Shown here piece after piece: positions 34,230 to 46,082 of a stretch of 64,000 nt of DNA. Every line of letters starts with the position of its first letter. Within the stretch, counting starts at the first letter, position 1. The notes beneath the pieces are model-generated. The model saw only the letters and a program-made list of their open reading frames with translations. It searched no databases and had not been told where the DNA came from. The translations under genes were made by a program, and so were the position numbers. The stretch comes from Saturnia japonica (lineage: Eukaryota; Arthropoda; Insecta; Lepidoptera; Saturniidae), in NCBI GenBank assembly GCA_033032175.1, contig CM065320.1:2976001-3040000 (forward strand), in the 5' to 3' direction.

Positions 34230-36026
34230 TAAGTAAGTCTCACAAAAAAATTTTAAAAACATATTATAGATATTACTGAATCATATTAGTGAATAATGTC
34301 ATATAACTTTATTCAATAAATAAAATTTGTTTCCTATTAATTAACATAATATTTATAAATGATGAAGGCACTAACCCAAGCAACAGTAGATTTTTAAATC
34401 TCACATAAAATTTGTTTTTGTATGAATACGGATTCGCATAATCATGTCGGTTAGGAGAAATTCCATGAAGAAACACAATTTATAAGAAATTGAAGTGATT
34501 AAGTATATTATTATTAAAACTTAGTAAACGTCAATAAAATCCATTTAAGTCGTATCAATCAAAAATACTTCGGCTAATTTTACAACTGCGCCTAATTAAG
34601 TCAATCTCCCATTAAATCCCCCTTTCTTAGCGACTTGTCTTCCATCTGAAGGCGCATAAAACGCGAGAAAACCTAATGCCATTTCACGCCGGAGTAAACC
34701 TTTCTCTTAGAGTTAACGTCTATTTAAACTCGGCTTAACTTAATCGATCGCGAAGGCCTTTAATTATGGCTTTATCTTAGAAGCAATGAGGATCGAAGTG
34801 AGCGGATTTAAATTGACTTGAATTAACGTGAGTAAGAAGTTTGGGAGCTTTTCATTAATTTAAGAGATGAGTTGAACGATCAACTTACTATTTCTTTGAT
34901 GCATAAATAATTCATATACTTACAAAGTATATCTAGAAAAAACAGTACGTTCGATAGTTTTTATTAAAATGAACAGTTTTATTTAACTGTTTAAAATAAT
35001 TAAAAAAAAACATTATTTAAACATAATTTAGGTACCTATGCCGTATTAATTTTAAACATTGTTATAAATATTCATAAACAAAAATGTATATCGACGTTTT
35101 TTGTACTTTTTTATACAAACTTGCTATTATAAATGATACGTAAAAAATATATCTTATTTTCAAATATGTATTTATTTGACAACGAATATTACTAACAAGC
35201 GGTGGTAAGGACATCTAATACGCTTAGCACAGTATTAATATTTGTTTTAATACATGTGAGATATATGTGTAATACTTACACCATTCTATAAAAATAGTAT
35301 AGTGCAAAAAAGTTGTGAAGAATAAATGCCACGTTCCTAAACAAGTTATGACGCAAAACAACAGAAATAATCAAAAATCGAAGTTCTAGTAAGCGTCAGA
35401 AGTAATTGTAAAATATCAAAGTATATATACAGTACGTAACACATTTAATACAGCATAAGCGAATATCCGAGAGGAAAATTTGTCTATCCGAATTAGCGTT
35501 AAACCACCAACCTGCAGTGTCGCCATATTAATATTCATAATCGAGGCTCCTCACCGCGTTATGCTAACAACGTGGAGCGACGAAACTTGAGATGTTAATT
35601 CCGTGTGACGTATTTCTGGAGATAAATTAATTATGCTGACATACGTAGTATAATATATATATAAAAATTTGTAAGAAAAAAATATAAAAAAAGCATAGCT
35701 GATTTTAGAAATATGTATTGAAAAAAAAATTAACATATAAAATTATGTTCGGACTCATAATCTCATTAGTATTTATAATTGTATTCTTTAGAATTGAAAT
35801 AAATTCCGTAAATATTTTGATAAATTTATTCCTCTATTACAATAATAACAGCGTAGATATTATAGAAATATCTTACATCATTCAAAAATCATTATTCATT
35901 ATTATACCATTATCATTAAATTCTTACCTAATCATATTAGTCCAGTTTCATCATTCATTTTAATTCCGTTTCTTGGCGGTACCGAGCTTCGTTCGTTGTC
36001 TTGCAAATCAATAAACACTTATCCAC
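34230..36026. other. Gene-free; possible conserved patch at 34.6-34.8 kb
   Basis: No gene was seen. From 34,590 to 34,830 the composition is more even, with several TAATTAAG, TTTAATTA and CGATCG words. This could be a regulatory element, but nothing in the sequence proves it. The open frame at 35,718-35,963 is low-complexity Ile/Phe/Asn-rich AT sequence. Confidence 0.4.
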
Positions 36027-36062
36027 AATGATATTATAAGTAAAGAGGCTTATAATATCATT
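36027..36062. repeat. Perfect 14-bp inverted repeat (hairpin)
   Basis: AATGATATTATAAG, an 8-base loop TAAAGAGG, then CTTATAATATCATT. Confidence 0.8.
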
Positions 36063-36089
36063 ACTTATCCAGATACACTTGGCAAGTAA

Positions 36090-36220
36090 AACATAAACTA
36101 AATACAAATTTACATCCAAATCGTTAGAGCCGTTTCCGAGAAACCAATTACACATAATCATCATCATCATTTCAGCCGCAGGACGTCCGCTGCTGAACAT
36201 AGGCCTTCCCCATAGATCAC
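36090..36220. repeat. Family B 3' end joined to LINE tail
   Basis: Plus strand: ACATCCAAATCGTTAGAGCC, GTTTCCGAGAAACCAATTAC (family B 3' part). It is followed at once by ATCATCATCATTTCAGCCGC, AGGACGTCCGCTGCTGAACA, TAGGCCTTCCCC, which is the minus-strand 3' end of an RTE-like LINE with its (ATG)n tail. Two element ends meet at about 36,155. Confidence 0.65.
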
Positions 36221-39003
36221 ATAATATACTGTACATAAATTGTACACTTAACAGTATCAAATAAGAATTTCAATTATGAAGTCTAAATTATAAATCTCTT
36301 TAGCAATATAAGTTGTAGCGAGTAAAAATAGTACACATAACAATGCCGCTATCATGAATAACAAATAAGTATTTTACAAAACACAATAAAAGATGAAAAT
36401 GAAAATGTTCGTAGCACAGTAAAGTATATTTACTTGTAAAAAAAATTATAACACCCAATAGTATCACAAAGGTGTTGTGACTTGCGTTTTGTGAGGAACG
36501 CTGCCCGTTGGGACCACAAACCCTAATTATGTCTGAAACAATACTCCACCTCATTTTTACCCATTTTGTGCTCAATCATAATTACCTGCGCCTTCCTAAG
36601 GGAAGTATTCTTACGGAAAATCATCAAGGCATTTTCACCTGCTTTATTATTATATGATACCGATAGATATTTACCTTTCACATTCATTCCAAAATTTTCT
36701 TTTTATTTTGCTGTCTCATAGATGATTTTTGAAGTAACTCTTGGTTTTTGGCGTTTTGGGTCTAGTTTTATTGTGTTTAGTAAGACTCCAATTTTTACGT
36801 CTCCAATTCTTGTAGCAAATGCATTAACCTTTAAAAAATACCTATTACTTTAATTTCTTTAAACATTTAATTAAATTAATGTATTATAATGTGTAATATA
36901 ATTAGACAATTAAATATAAGTAATATAAATTTTAGATAATAGTAGCTGATTAATCTTAAGTTTTGTAGTTGTTTTGTTTAAAAATACTAGCCTGAGTCAT
37001 CTGGTTTATAAATAAATAGTGAATAGCGAATTATCAGTTTCAAAAAGTAGTTTACGTTTATTTACTTGCATTGGTTTTTAACTAAAACATATATGTATTG
37101 AGGTCAAAGAATGTATGGATATATGGCTTACTGTAAGCAGTAAAAATAAATCTACATTAAATATGAAAAAGCTACTTCGGTTTAATTAATGTTGAACTAA
37201 AATATAGTAATTGGAGCTTTTAACATAAAAATAGTTTAAACTTAAACTGCAGCTAACACCTACGTACTTATTCAGTATTTTGAATCTTTGCAAAATTCCG
37301 TCTCCTTTCTTACATGTTACCATTTTTGGCTGCATCGTCACTTAACATCGATTGAAATTGTAGTCAGTTCAATAGAAGAATAACATTCTATTAAACAAAT
37401 AACATCAACAAATCCATACTCGCATACACTCCTTAATAGCAATATTTAATAAAACAGTAACAAAATAAAAATAAAATCCTTTGAAATCAAACAACAGCTC
37501 AATAAAAGCGTGGGCAATTACCTGCGTCTCGCATATTTATCTTTTTCCGCGATGTAAATGCTTTGTGAGACTGAACAATAGCCGCGGGGTGGTTGAAGGG
37601 GGGAATCGCGAAGCTTTATAATTTTTTAATTAATACCGTCGAAAATATCAAAGTCATTGGGCGTGCTACCGGCTAGTGGGGAATGCTATTAAATTTTGAT
37701 AAAGTTTTTTTTTTACAAAAAGCGTTCCTCTCTTTTAAGGTAGTGCGCTTTCATTTGTTTCGTCCTCAAATATTTTTGTGATTTTTGTATCAGGGGCCAC
37801 ACGACTAGATAAAACGAGCATCAAGATCGAAATTTCATTTTTCATTGCGTATACTTGGTTCTGAAAATATAAATAATTCAATTTTGTACTCGAGATATCG
37901 GATGATAAATTGATATTAATATTTATGTAATGAACCCTTTCTAAAACCCAATGAGCTCTTTGTATCGGAAATTTATGTGTTCACACCGAGGGTGTACTTC
38001 GATCATGGATGGTTATCATAACAGGAGCCTACTCATTAGGAAAACTCGGATCCAAAGGATTTCTCGCTCCGATTCTTTTGTTAATTGTGACACATTTTTC
38101 GGCTGAGTTACTATAACCTTTTACTATACTTAAATAGCATTAAACACTCGTCTCTAAATTTCAAAAATGAATGTATTTCAATATTTTATTTAATTGTGAA
38201 TGGTTGTTTGAAAAATAATCAAAACTTTCTTTACACTAAACAATTATACGAAAAAAAAAACGAATAAAGGAAGCAGAATTTAAAACGTTAATTTTTATTA
38301 TTATTTTGTTTATAAAGTTATTCAATATGATCTTTATAGTTAATAAATAACATATTATCATGATAATTTTTTTTTAACGATTATAACTAGGAATATAATT
38401 AAAAATTTGTCTTTTAAATTTAGTTTTAACTCAATCTTTTATTCTCTTACCAGAATCAATGTCGATGTCCAGACAATATTTGACAAAATTTTATTAAACC
38501 AACAATGCCATGAAATTATCCCTATTAGCAGTACTCATGCAAATTGCGATTCCTATAGAAATGTATTGAAGGTAATTGATTTAATAGGCTTCTTTGTTGC
38601 CGGCTAATATTCAATAATGATACGTTTTCAACGAAATTCAAACTCGAATTACTTTTATAACCCTTTCTCATAAAGTAACTTTATTTCCTGTGTTTGTACA
38701 AGTGGAAACTATGTATATAATATATTGAATGATTACAAAAACAATATAACACAATCATGCATTTGCCTTTATTTATAAAACTGTTTATTTATTTTATCAG
38801 TAAGTTAAATCTAGTTTTTTAATTGTTTTATAATTATTATTTTATTAACTTGTTCTGTCTGATTGCTTACCTGAATAATCCGAGTTGAATTGAAACACCT
38901 AAAGTTGTATTTGTATATAAAAATATTGTAAGAATAAGATCTCTTATTGAAAATCAACTTTACAATACAGCAAAGTAACCTGCAGCATGTAGTTGAAAGA
39001 GAA
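36221..39003. other. Gene-free AT-rich sequence
   Basis: No supported gene was seen. A GC-richer patch at 37,500-37,640 (ATAGCCGCGGGGTGGTTGAA) is unassigned. Confidence 0.45.
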
Positions 39004-39657
39004 GGTGCATTGTCGACCGCCTCTCCAAACCGAGCGTGCCAAAGCTCACGCCCTCGTAACCACCGTTCTCTACGCAGAAGACGGGCGGTCAATTTCGCTC
39101 CCGCACATCCTCCACGTCCACCCTCTCTAGCGGCAGCTCAAGCCTAGGTCCGTTCCTTTGTGTGAAGCCCTTGAATCTGGCAGGCGCCCGCGCGATACAT
39201 GTGACACTGCACGTGCATCACTTAGCTATCCACATACTACATTACAAACATATGAACATACATACGTGCACACCACATAGGTACATAGGTTCTGAAAGGA
39301 ACCTTTTTTTTCTTTTTTTACGCTACATAGTGTAGAAATACTTTTCAGATCACTAAATACACATACAGATATTCCCTCCCTTCCTCCCAGGAGGCGGGGA
39401 ACATGTTTATATGTATATGTTAGTTTAGCTCGAATTTTACGGTAACGGAATTAGTCAGATCGCGACTTAGTTGCAATCGCGGCAACAGCGCAAGCCGAGG
39501 TCCGGCCACTTTAGCACCCTTGCGCCCATGTTGCCCACGCTTTCGCGGCTGAGTGCCTTAAGCGCTCGCCCCCAAGCCCGGTAAAGCTGTAAAAGCCATC
39601 AGCGGCTCTGTTTTTGGATAGGGCCCCTAAGGTACCCTAAGTAAGGTCAGTTCTAAA
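39004..39657 (+). repeat. LINE 3' region, family C, short copy
   Basis: This is the left arm of a large inverted repeat. Matching blocks with 40.2-40.87 kb (minus): CTCTCCAAACCGAGCGTGCC, CCACCCTCTCTAGCGGCA, CAAGCCTAGGTCCGTTCCT, GCCCGCGCGATACA, TTCCTCCCAGGAGG, TTTCGCGGCTGAGTGCC, AAGCGCTCGCCCCCAAGCCC. It ends GTAAGGTCAGTTCTAAAAAA, so this copy runs rightwards and is 5'-truncated at about 39,004. Open frames inside are by-products. Confidence 0.85.
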
Positions 39658-39935
39658 AAAAAGGTGCATTGTGTTGTTTGTGATTAAACTGTTTCATTCG
39701 TTTCTTTTTTAGTGTACTCTTTCTTTCTTCACCTTTCTAGTTTATATAGGAATTAATTCCTATCGTTGGCCCTTACGTCTATGACAGACGGTTTGGTTAG
39801 TGTCTCTGGGAGCACCACTTTTCGTGGCTAAACAAGCCTATTCTAGAGCAGCATTGTCGACCACAATAAGAGCACATGAGCGCGCTAATTTGTACATCGC
39901 AACTAAAGTTACTGTGGTGTATAGCTCTTTTGTTT
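39658..39935 (-). pseudogene. LINE ORF C-terminus with zinc-finger motif
   Basis: On the minus strand the frame ends CSYCGRQCCSRIGLFSHEKW, C, then SQRH and a stop at about 39,797. C-x2-C...SRIGLxSH...C is the C-terminal finger of many insect LINE ORF2 proteins (CGRxCxSRIGLYSHxxxC). About 140 bases of 3' UTR follow, down to the tail of the left family C copy. Upstream similarity stops at a poly(A)-like run near 39,930-39,950, so this is a truncated insertion. Confidence 0.7.
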
Positions 39936-40203
39936 TTTTTTTTGTTTTTTAACGTGGAGAAACCCGTCTTGGGTACACACCCGCCCGGGGGCACGGTTGG
40001 TTATGTGAGACTCTTACTCACTAAAACTCCACGGTGCACCGTCCGCCGCCGTAATGGGGCGACACGGGACCAGCGGTAGCATACTACCGCGCCGCCCCCG
40101 CGGCCAGGCCCCGAAGGGCCGCCCGCTGACGGAGACAGTCCGGTGAACGAAACTGTCTCCCCGTCCGCCAAACCAGTGCAATGGGAAGACAGGCCTTTTT
40201 TTT
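39936..40203 (-). repeat. GC-rich LINE 3' end with poly(A), minus
   Basis: Minus-strand sequence: GGTAGTATGCTACCGCTGGT, CCCGTGTCGCCCC, ACCAACCGTGCCCCCGGGCG, GACGGGTTTCTCCACGTTAA, then an A-rich run. CTCCACGTTAAAAAA reads as a retroelement 3' end. It contains the self-complementary words GGTAGCATACTACC and CAGTCCGGTGAACGAAACTG. Confidence 0.55.
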
Positions 40204-41815
40204 TTGAACTGACTACACTGTTAGCCTTAGAGGCCCTATCCTAAAACAGAGCCGCTGCGGCTTTTACAGCTTCACCGGACTTGGGGGCGAGCGCTTAGGG
40301 CACTCAGCCGCGAAAGTTTGTGACGACCCGCACGAGGGTGCCAGAGTGGCCGTACCTCGGCTCGGGCGGTCGTCGCGAATGCGAAAAGGTCGCGATCTAA
40401 CTAATTCCCTAATCCTACGAGTATTCGAACTAACTAACATATACTCATATGCACGTACCCCTCCTCCTGGGAGGAAGGAGTGGACCATGCGTATGTGTAT
40501 TTAATAATCGGAATGGTTTTTCTACAGTCTACAGTTTAGTCTAACTAGCGCAAAAAAAGAAAAAAAAAAGGTCCCTTACAGAACCTATGTGCCTGTGTGG
40601 TGTGCACGTGTGTGTGGTCATACGTGTGTAATGTTGTATGTGGGTAGCTAAGTGTTGCACGTATAGTGTCACTTTGTATCGCGCGGGCGGCTGCCTGACC
40701 CAAGGGTTTCACACCGAGGAACGGACCTAGGCTTGGGTTGCCGCTAGAGAGGGTGGACGTGACGGGTGTGCGGGAGCGAAGTTAACCGCCCGTCCTCTGC
40801 GGAGAGAATGGTGGTTACGCGGGCGTGGGCGGTGGCACGCTCTGTTTGGAGAGACGGTGGCGTAGAACGCGTTAGCTGTTTCGGTTTGGTCGAGCGGGTC
40901 AGTGAATATATTACGCGGTAAAGACAGGCCCCCGGCGTTGGGTTTTTTATAGAGGTTTTCTCCTCTGTCTCTGCCATAATGTTTGGCATATGGCGGGAGT
41001 AAGGGGCGAATGAACGCACCCCCACCCCGCTAGCCCGGCCATGATTTTTTACCGAGGTTTTCTCCTCTGCCGTCCTGTAACGGCAGGAGAAGGAGGCGAA
41101 TGAACGCACCCCCTCCCCCACCAGTCCGTCGTTGGTTTTTTATAGAGGTTTACTCCTCTGCCGTCATTAAGCTCCCGTCCGTCCTTGTCAAGTCCGTCTT
41201 TGATTTTTTAACGAGGTGCTCATCCTCAACCGTCCGGTTATTTTTTTAAGTGGTTTCCTTCCACTGTCCGTCCTTGATTTTTTATACTGGTGGTTTTCTC
41301 CACCTCCGTCCAGTAATTTTTTAAGGTGGTTGTCTTCCACCGTCCGTCCGTGATTTTTTAAAGGGTGGTTTACTCCACCACAGTCCGTCCAAGGTTTTTT
41401 AAGGTGGTTTACTCCACCGCCGTCAGCGATTTTTTAAAGAGGTTGTATCGTCTCAATTTTTTAAGGAGGTTTTCTTCCTCCTCCGCCGTCAACGACGAGT
41501 CCGTCCGTAGTGGACGAGCCGAAGCAGGTCCACTCTTGCCCCTATCCCCTGTCTCCTCTGATGAGCAGAGGGGTACAGGGGAGGAACGCCGTCGGTCTGG
41601 TATTAGCCGTCGGCCGTGAAGCGGCCGCCGTTGCCCGGGGCACACCACGAGGAGGTTCCAGACATAGTGCCCCATCATACACACACTTGCGCCAATCGTT
41701 CTTAACCTCAGCGAGCTTCTCCCATCCTGCGTGATTAATATTAAAGGACACTATGTCACACTTAACACAGTCTATAAACCGTAGCAGCGGTCGACCTACG
41801 CTTCTTATAACTAAG
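40204..41815 (-). mobile_element. LINE 3' region, family C, long copy
   Basis: This copy runs leftwards. It opens with the decayed but in-frame end of an ORF2 protein (RSVGRPLLRFIDCVKCDI, then NHAGWEKLAEVKNDWRKCVY, DGAL; about 41,810-41,670). The order matches the insect LINE tail GRPxLRFKDxxKRDxK, WExLAxDRxxWR. Next is a long GC-rich region with the hairpin array, then the arm shared with 39.0-39.66 kb. It ends CTAACAGTGTAGTCAGTTCA plus an A run at 40,204. It is truncated at its 5' end near 41,815. Long open frames at 40,744-41,121 and 41,409-41,684 are probably compositional. Confidence 0.75.
40941..41492 (-). repeat. Tandem array of small hairpins with changing stems
   Basis: About eleven units each carry a T6-A run (TTTTTTA on the plus strand), a 4-5 bp stem, a 6-7 base loop, the complementary strand, then CCGTC. 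Units start near 40,943, 41,045, 41,135, 41,203, 41,240, 41,279, 41,317, 41,354, 41,395, 41,430 and 41,456. Stems differ but stay complementary: GAGG/CCTC, AGTGG/CCACT, GGTGG/CCACC, GGAGG/CCTCC; the unit at 41,430 is decayed. Spacing is 35-41 bases from 41,203 to 41,430. It lies in the 3' UTR-like part of the family C LINE. Confidence 0.8.
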
Positions 41816-43640
41816 AAATAATTTGAACTTGTTTTAATTTATAGGAATTAATTAACAAACTAAAATTGAATAAAAATAAAACTCCAGTAGGTAAATGTAT
41901 GCACTTAAAAATATCAAGTGAAAAATTATAATGTTCTTACATTTATGTAAGTAAAAGGAGTCGTCGCGGATACGGCGCGGGGTTTATCTGTTCCCTTTAA
42001 TTGTTGGTTGGAGCACAATCTCGAGGTTTAGTGGCTCCGATTGCACGCAATAAAATGTTACGGCCCTTTTGTTGCTAGCCGTTCATATCGCATTTTGTCG
42101 CCTCTGATATAAGGCTTTATTTGTGTAAGTTTACTATTCGAAAATTTTATTATAAAAGCACCTTTTTTCTAAACTTACCTCATTTAAAATATATGTATTA
42201 AATTTTATTGGTTACACAGGTAACAAGAAAATTATAATGTGCCTAAGATCACCAACATTCAAACTCCGTTAGTAAAGTATTATAGGGTTTCGTATAATGT
42301 ATAATTGGGAATAAAAGTGTATTATATTACTATTCACTTTAATGTACATAATATTTTTTAAGTATTATGAACACATTACTATGTACTACGTACTATGTAG
42401 ATAATTTGATATGCCAGTGTTAAGATGAATTTAATACTAATCTTATTAAATTTTCACATTTCTGCCCAAACTTTCTTGGTCTCGTTTCGACTTTCAGCAG
42501 ATCACGTTTACTTCACATATCAAGATCAACTTTCTTTACCCGGTTGCGTAGAAATCTCGAAGAACGATGTGTGCAAAAATTCACCACGAAACTAAATTAT
42601 TCAAAGTAGGCGCTGTACGTGTTTACAATACTTGTTTTAGAGAGATTTAGGCGAGGAGCGTCGAATATTGTAAAGTTATTATACCGGAATGTTTTTAAAT
42701 CTTCGGTAAATAATTGAAACTTGGTACTATACATTTCATATAAGAAGATAAATGTATAATTATAACTGCCATCTGGCGTTTTATTTCAAATGTAATAAAT
42801 ATAAATGTAAAAAAAAAACACGTATTTAATTAATATAACCATAAAAATGTACGATCGGAAAAACATGTGATCGACCATTTTATAAAATATAAAGCATATA
42901 AAAGAAATAAAATGTGTGGTAAGGAGCGTTAGAAAAGTTAGAATGTTTAATGTTCTTACTTAGATTTACTTACAAGAATTGTTTGTATTACTTTTCATTT
43001 TTTTTTCTACGGTAGATATAATATACCTAATTAAGGTGTAAAATAAGTACCTACATTAAAAATATAAACTGTAACTAAATCATTAATTTTGTATAATACT
43101 TTATATTTCATTTTTTCGTTGCTGCCAGTACCTACAATTTCCGCAAGTATTGAGTGAACTTGATGCGAACGCGATTATCTTCTCTTTGAACCGCATAGTA
43201 GATAAATGTATATAATAATTATAAGTGAATGCCGAAGTACAATAATCATCCGATGATGCTAAAAAACGCGCTATAGTGTTACAAAGGCCGGCTTCTTTCT
43301 ACAATAACCATACATCTTAAACAATCCATCTAATATAGTGGGGTATTTTAATAAATGGATATTCATAACTACTTACTTATTCATACTGGTCGGACTGTGT
43401 GGAAGGATATATAGGTAAGCGGTAGCGCACAACTCACAAGGAGCGAGGCATTCTCGCCAAACCCGTGGTATATTAACGCTGTTGGATAGTGAAGACCTTT
43501 GTTAATAAATTAACTCCCAATACACACTATTCCTGGGTGCCATCTTGCTGCCCCTCTCGTTGCTTATTACACTAGCTAAGTATTTATATTATTTTGTAAT
43601 GTATGTTAATGGTTCTTGGTTGAAATATCGATTAATTCAA
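41816..43640. other. Gene-free; possible regulatory patch at 41.95-42.13 kb
   Basis: No gene was seen. At 41,955-42,130 an even-composition stretch (GTCGCGGATACGGCGCGGGG, CGATTGCACGCAATAAAATG, CCGTTCATATCGCATTTTGT) stands out from AT-rich flanks and is not a repeat I recognise. It is a candidate conserved non-coding element by composition only. Confidence 0.4.
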
Positions 43641-43790
43641 TGTTAATTATTTTATAAAGGAATTGGTTTAAAAGAGCAACCCTAGAGTTTCTTACCAATT
43701 CTTCTATAAGGCAAGTTCCTTCCAACTTGTTAGTAGAGTCATTTAAAATACGAAGTATAAGTGATCACACGAAGTAAGTTAAAAGAAATC
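43641..43790 (+). repeat. LINE 3' end, family D, partial
   Basis: TAGAGTTTCTTACCAATTCT, TCTATAAGGCAAGTTCCTTC, CAACTTGTTAGTAGAGTCAT parallels the family D 3' UTR at 53.83 kb and 20.61 kb. The TTGATT tail is not present here. Confidence 0.55.
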
Positions 43791-43959
43791 ACTTAACACT
43801 TTATCGTCATTGATCATTTGTCACCATCATATTTCATCAATAGTATGGAGCACATTTTATAATTTTGATATTGCTTATTTTAATTGTAATTTATAAATTA
43901 ATAGCTGTTCCCTATCGTTTCACCAGTGGTGTTAAACTCTGCACCACGTCGTTGCCAAC

Positions 43960-44175
43960 GCCTTTCGTTGCTGTCTCTTCCACTTGACTACAGTTTGCTA
44001 GCTTGGTTGACATTCACCGTTACTGCTTCGCCTCTCAGGGTTGTATCTATATAACCTATATAACTTTCCTCAATAAATAGGCTATAAAATGCAGATTTTT
44101 TCAAATCCGATTGGTAGTTCAAGAGAGCATGTTAAATACACAACCATTCTATTGAGCTTTATATTATTATCAGCC
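43960..44175 (+). repeat. Dispersed repeat family E
   Basis: CACCGTTACTGCTTCGCCTC, ATATAACCTATATAACTTTC, CTCAATAAATAGGCTATAAA, ATGCAGATTTTTTCAAATCC, GATTGGTAGTTCAAGAGAGC, then GAGCTTTATATTATTA. The order is the same as at 17.7-17.9 kb. Confidence 0.7.
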
Positions 44176-45849
44176 GTTTCCATTAACCTATTTATCCGTT
44201 GTTTCAGCTACTAAAGATAGACACATATAACTTTTGTCCTTACTTTTTTTAATAACCTATCAATGGATACTTTATCGTATCTACATACCCAATATATATC
44301 CATATCATATAGCATCCCTCTTAAGTTAAAGATAGTACTTATTACACATATGTACTAATAGGGGCGAGTAAACTCAGATATGTTAATGAAAACAGCCGCA
44401 AAAATATCCATCAATCCATCTTTCTATCTATTTATGGACTTTATAGAGGATATATTAAATGAAATTGTCACACTAAAACCGCCGTCGAACACTTTTATAT
44501 TGAATTTTACCAACAATACTGTTATAAATTCATAGGTATGCCAGAGAGATAGCTCAGAACCGAAGCGTATAGGTGTCGATTTGATAGAGGTTTTGTGATA
44601 AAAACCAGCGTTCTATATGCGGAACGCACCGCGGCTCCGAAATGACGCGTGCCTTCCGCAGACACAGTAGTGAGGGAAACCGATAGTTTTTTTTACTTTT
44701 ATATCACATATTAACACTGTCACTGCAGTAATAAAAGGGAAGATATTACTTTTACTTATATTACCACGGCAACGAGACGGCAATGTGCCTGATGGTAAGC
44801 ACAGTACAATTCTATATCAACGGTGACCACCAAGAGATCGATAATCTATAGCCGGTTGTTGTCGCTGTCATTCCGACTTGCTAGCTTCTCTGAAGCTAAA
44901 TATATGCACTGGCTGAACCCGAAATGCGACGAACTATAATGAGTCACTGTGACGTATTTGTGTGTCTCGGTACACATCTTTACCAATACTCTTGATTGCT
45001 GGATATAGATCGGGCTGATAAAGGAACGCGACTGGCCTAAGCGTTACTATGTCAGGTGTGAAAACCGGTGTACGGTGGTCGCAACTCAGTTGGACACAGT
45101 TATTATCGGGTCCTCACAATACTATCTGATAATTATGAAAACTTTTGTCACCAAAATATATTTTTATTTAATGTTCTTATCCTTTTTTAATAATTCAACC
45201 GTATTCAGTGAAATACTTATGAAGACGATTAATAAATTTATTCATGTGAATGACTACTTAATAAATTAATTCGGTTACTTGTAATAAAATATACTTACTA
45301 ATTGAGTTCACCATAAACACAGTGATAAACCCTTCAGAGATTTTCAGTTTAAAAAGTTTCAAGTACATAATTTGTGTTTGTTCTAATAAAAAAGCTTTTA
45401 TTAACTCAGTGAGTAAAAGAGAGTTCTTGAAGACAGAAAGAGAGAGAGAAATTATCTTTTTATAGGGGCTATAGTAAAAAAGTATATCTTACAATTCATA
45501 TGCAACAGCAATAGCATCACTATGACAAATAAAAGAGTACAGAATTTATCAATAGTGGATAGATATTGGTGAGGCAAACAGGTCGCTTCTGCGTGAGCGC
45601 GTTTGTCCGCAATCGCGGACCGCTGATAGCGCGTTTTCAAGCGTTACATTTGGCTGCTCTATAGTTTTATTTTAGCAACTATAAAATATAGTATAATTTT
45701 ATATTTTACTTATCACAGTAAAACTTCATAGGCGGAGATTCGATAATTGGACGAGAACTGAGAGTGGAATTTCAAGGACACGTCATGTTTAGGCACATTT
45801 CGTTACATGAGAGAGAAGAAAGATATATCGTATATCTAATGAGTATATC
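44176..45849. other. Mixed-composition sequence, no gene recognised
   Basis: 44,540-44,690 and 44,764-45,070 are GC-richer and may be old repeats. CCTGATGGTAAGCACAGTAC at 44,789 faintly recalls family A. The frame at 45,075-45,269 is not supported. Confidence 0.4.
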
Positions 45850-46082
45850 TAATAGCGACTGCTATGCCGAGGTTCTGGGTTCGATTCTCAGGTCAAGCAA
45901 AGTGTTATTGGATTTTTCTAAAAAATTTCCAGTAGCAGCTCGGAGTTTAACTTTGTGCCCGATTAATGGCAATAGACTCACCCCTTATTACATGGGACTT
46001 AAAAACATACCCGCGAACTGTGGGTGTACATAGTACACCTTTGTCTAACCCTGCGGGAATACAGGCGCGATAGTATGTTTTT
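45850..46082 (+). repeat. tRNA-derived SINE, family G
   Basis: The head GCGACTGCTATGCCGAGGTT, CTGGGTTCGATTCTCAGGTC contains a good polymerase III B box (GGTTCGATTC). The body reads AGCTCGGAGTTTAACTTTGT, GCCCGATTAATGGCAATAGA, CTCACCCCTTATTACATGGG, ACTGTGGGTGTACATAGTAC, ACCTTTGTCTAACCCTGCGG. A second copy lies on the minus strand at 63.25-63.49 kb. I recall this order from a widespread lepidopteran SINE. Confidence 0.8.

Noticed and set aside
35718..35963. 81-codon hydrophobic frame as a membrane protein
   Set aside because: Ile/Phe/Leu/Asn-rich translation is what AT-rich non-coding DNA gives.
39936..40203. Ribosomal RNA fragment because of high GC
   Set aside because: No rRNA core segments were recognised. 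The block ends in a poly(A)-like run and adjoins LINE coding sequence.
40744..41121. 125-codon minus-strand open frame as a gene
   Set aside because: It lies in the GC-rich 3' region of a LINE and includes two hairpin units. The repeated EEKTS-x-KN words come from those repeats, and no family matches.
41409..41684. 91-codon minus-strand frame as a separate gene
   Set aside because: It overlaps a different frame that carries the recognisable LINE C-terminus (GWEKLAEVKNDWRKC). GC-rich composition explains the open frame.
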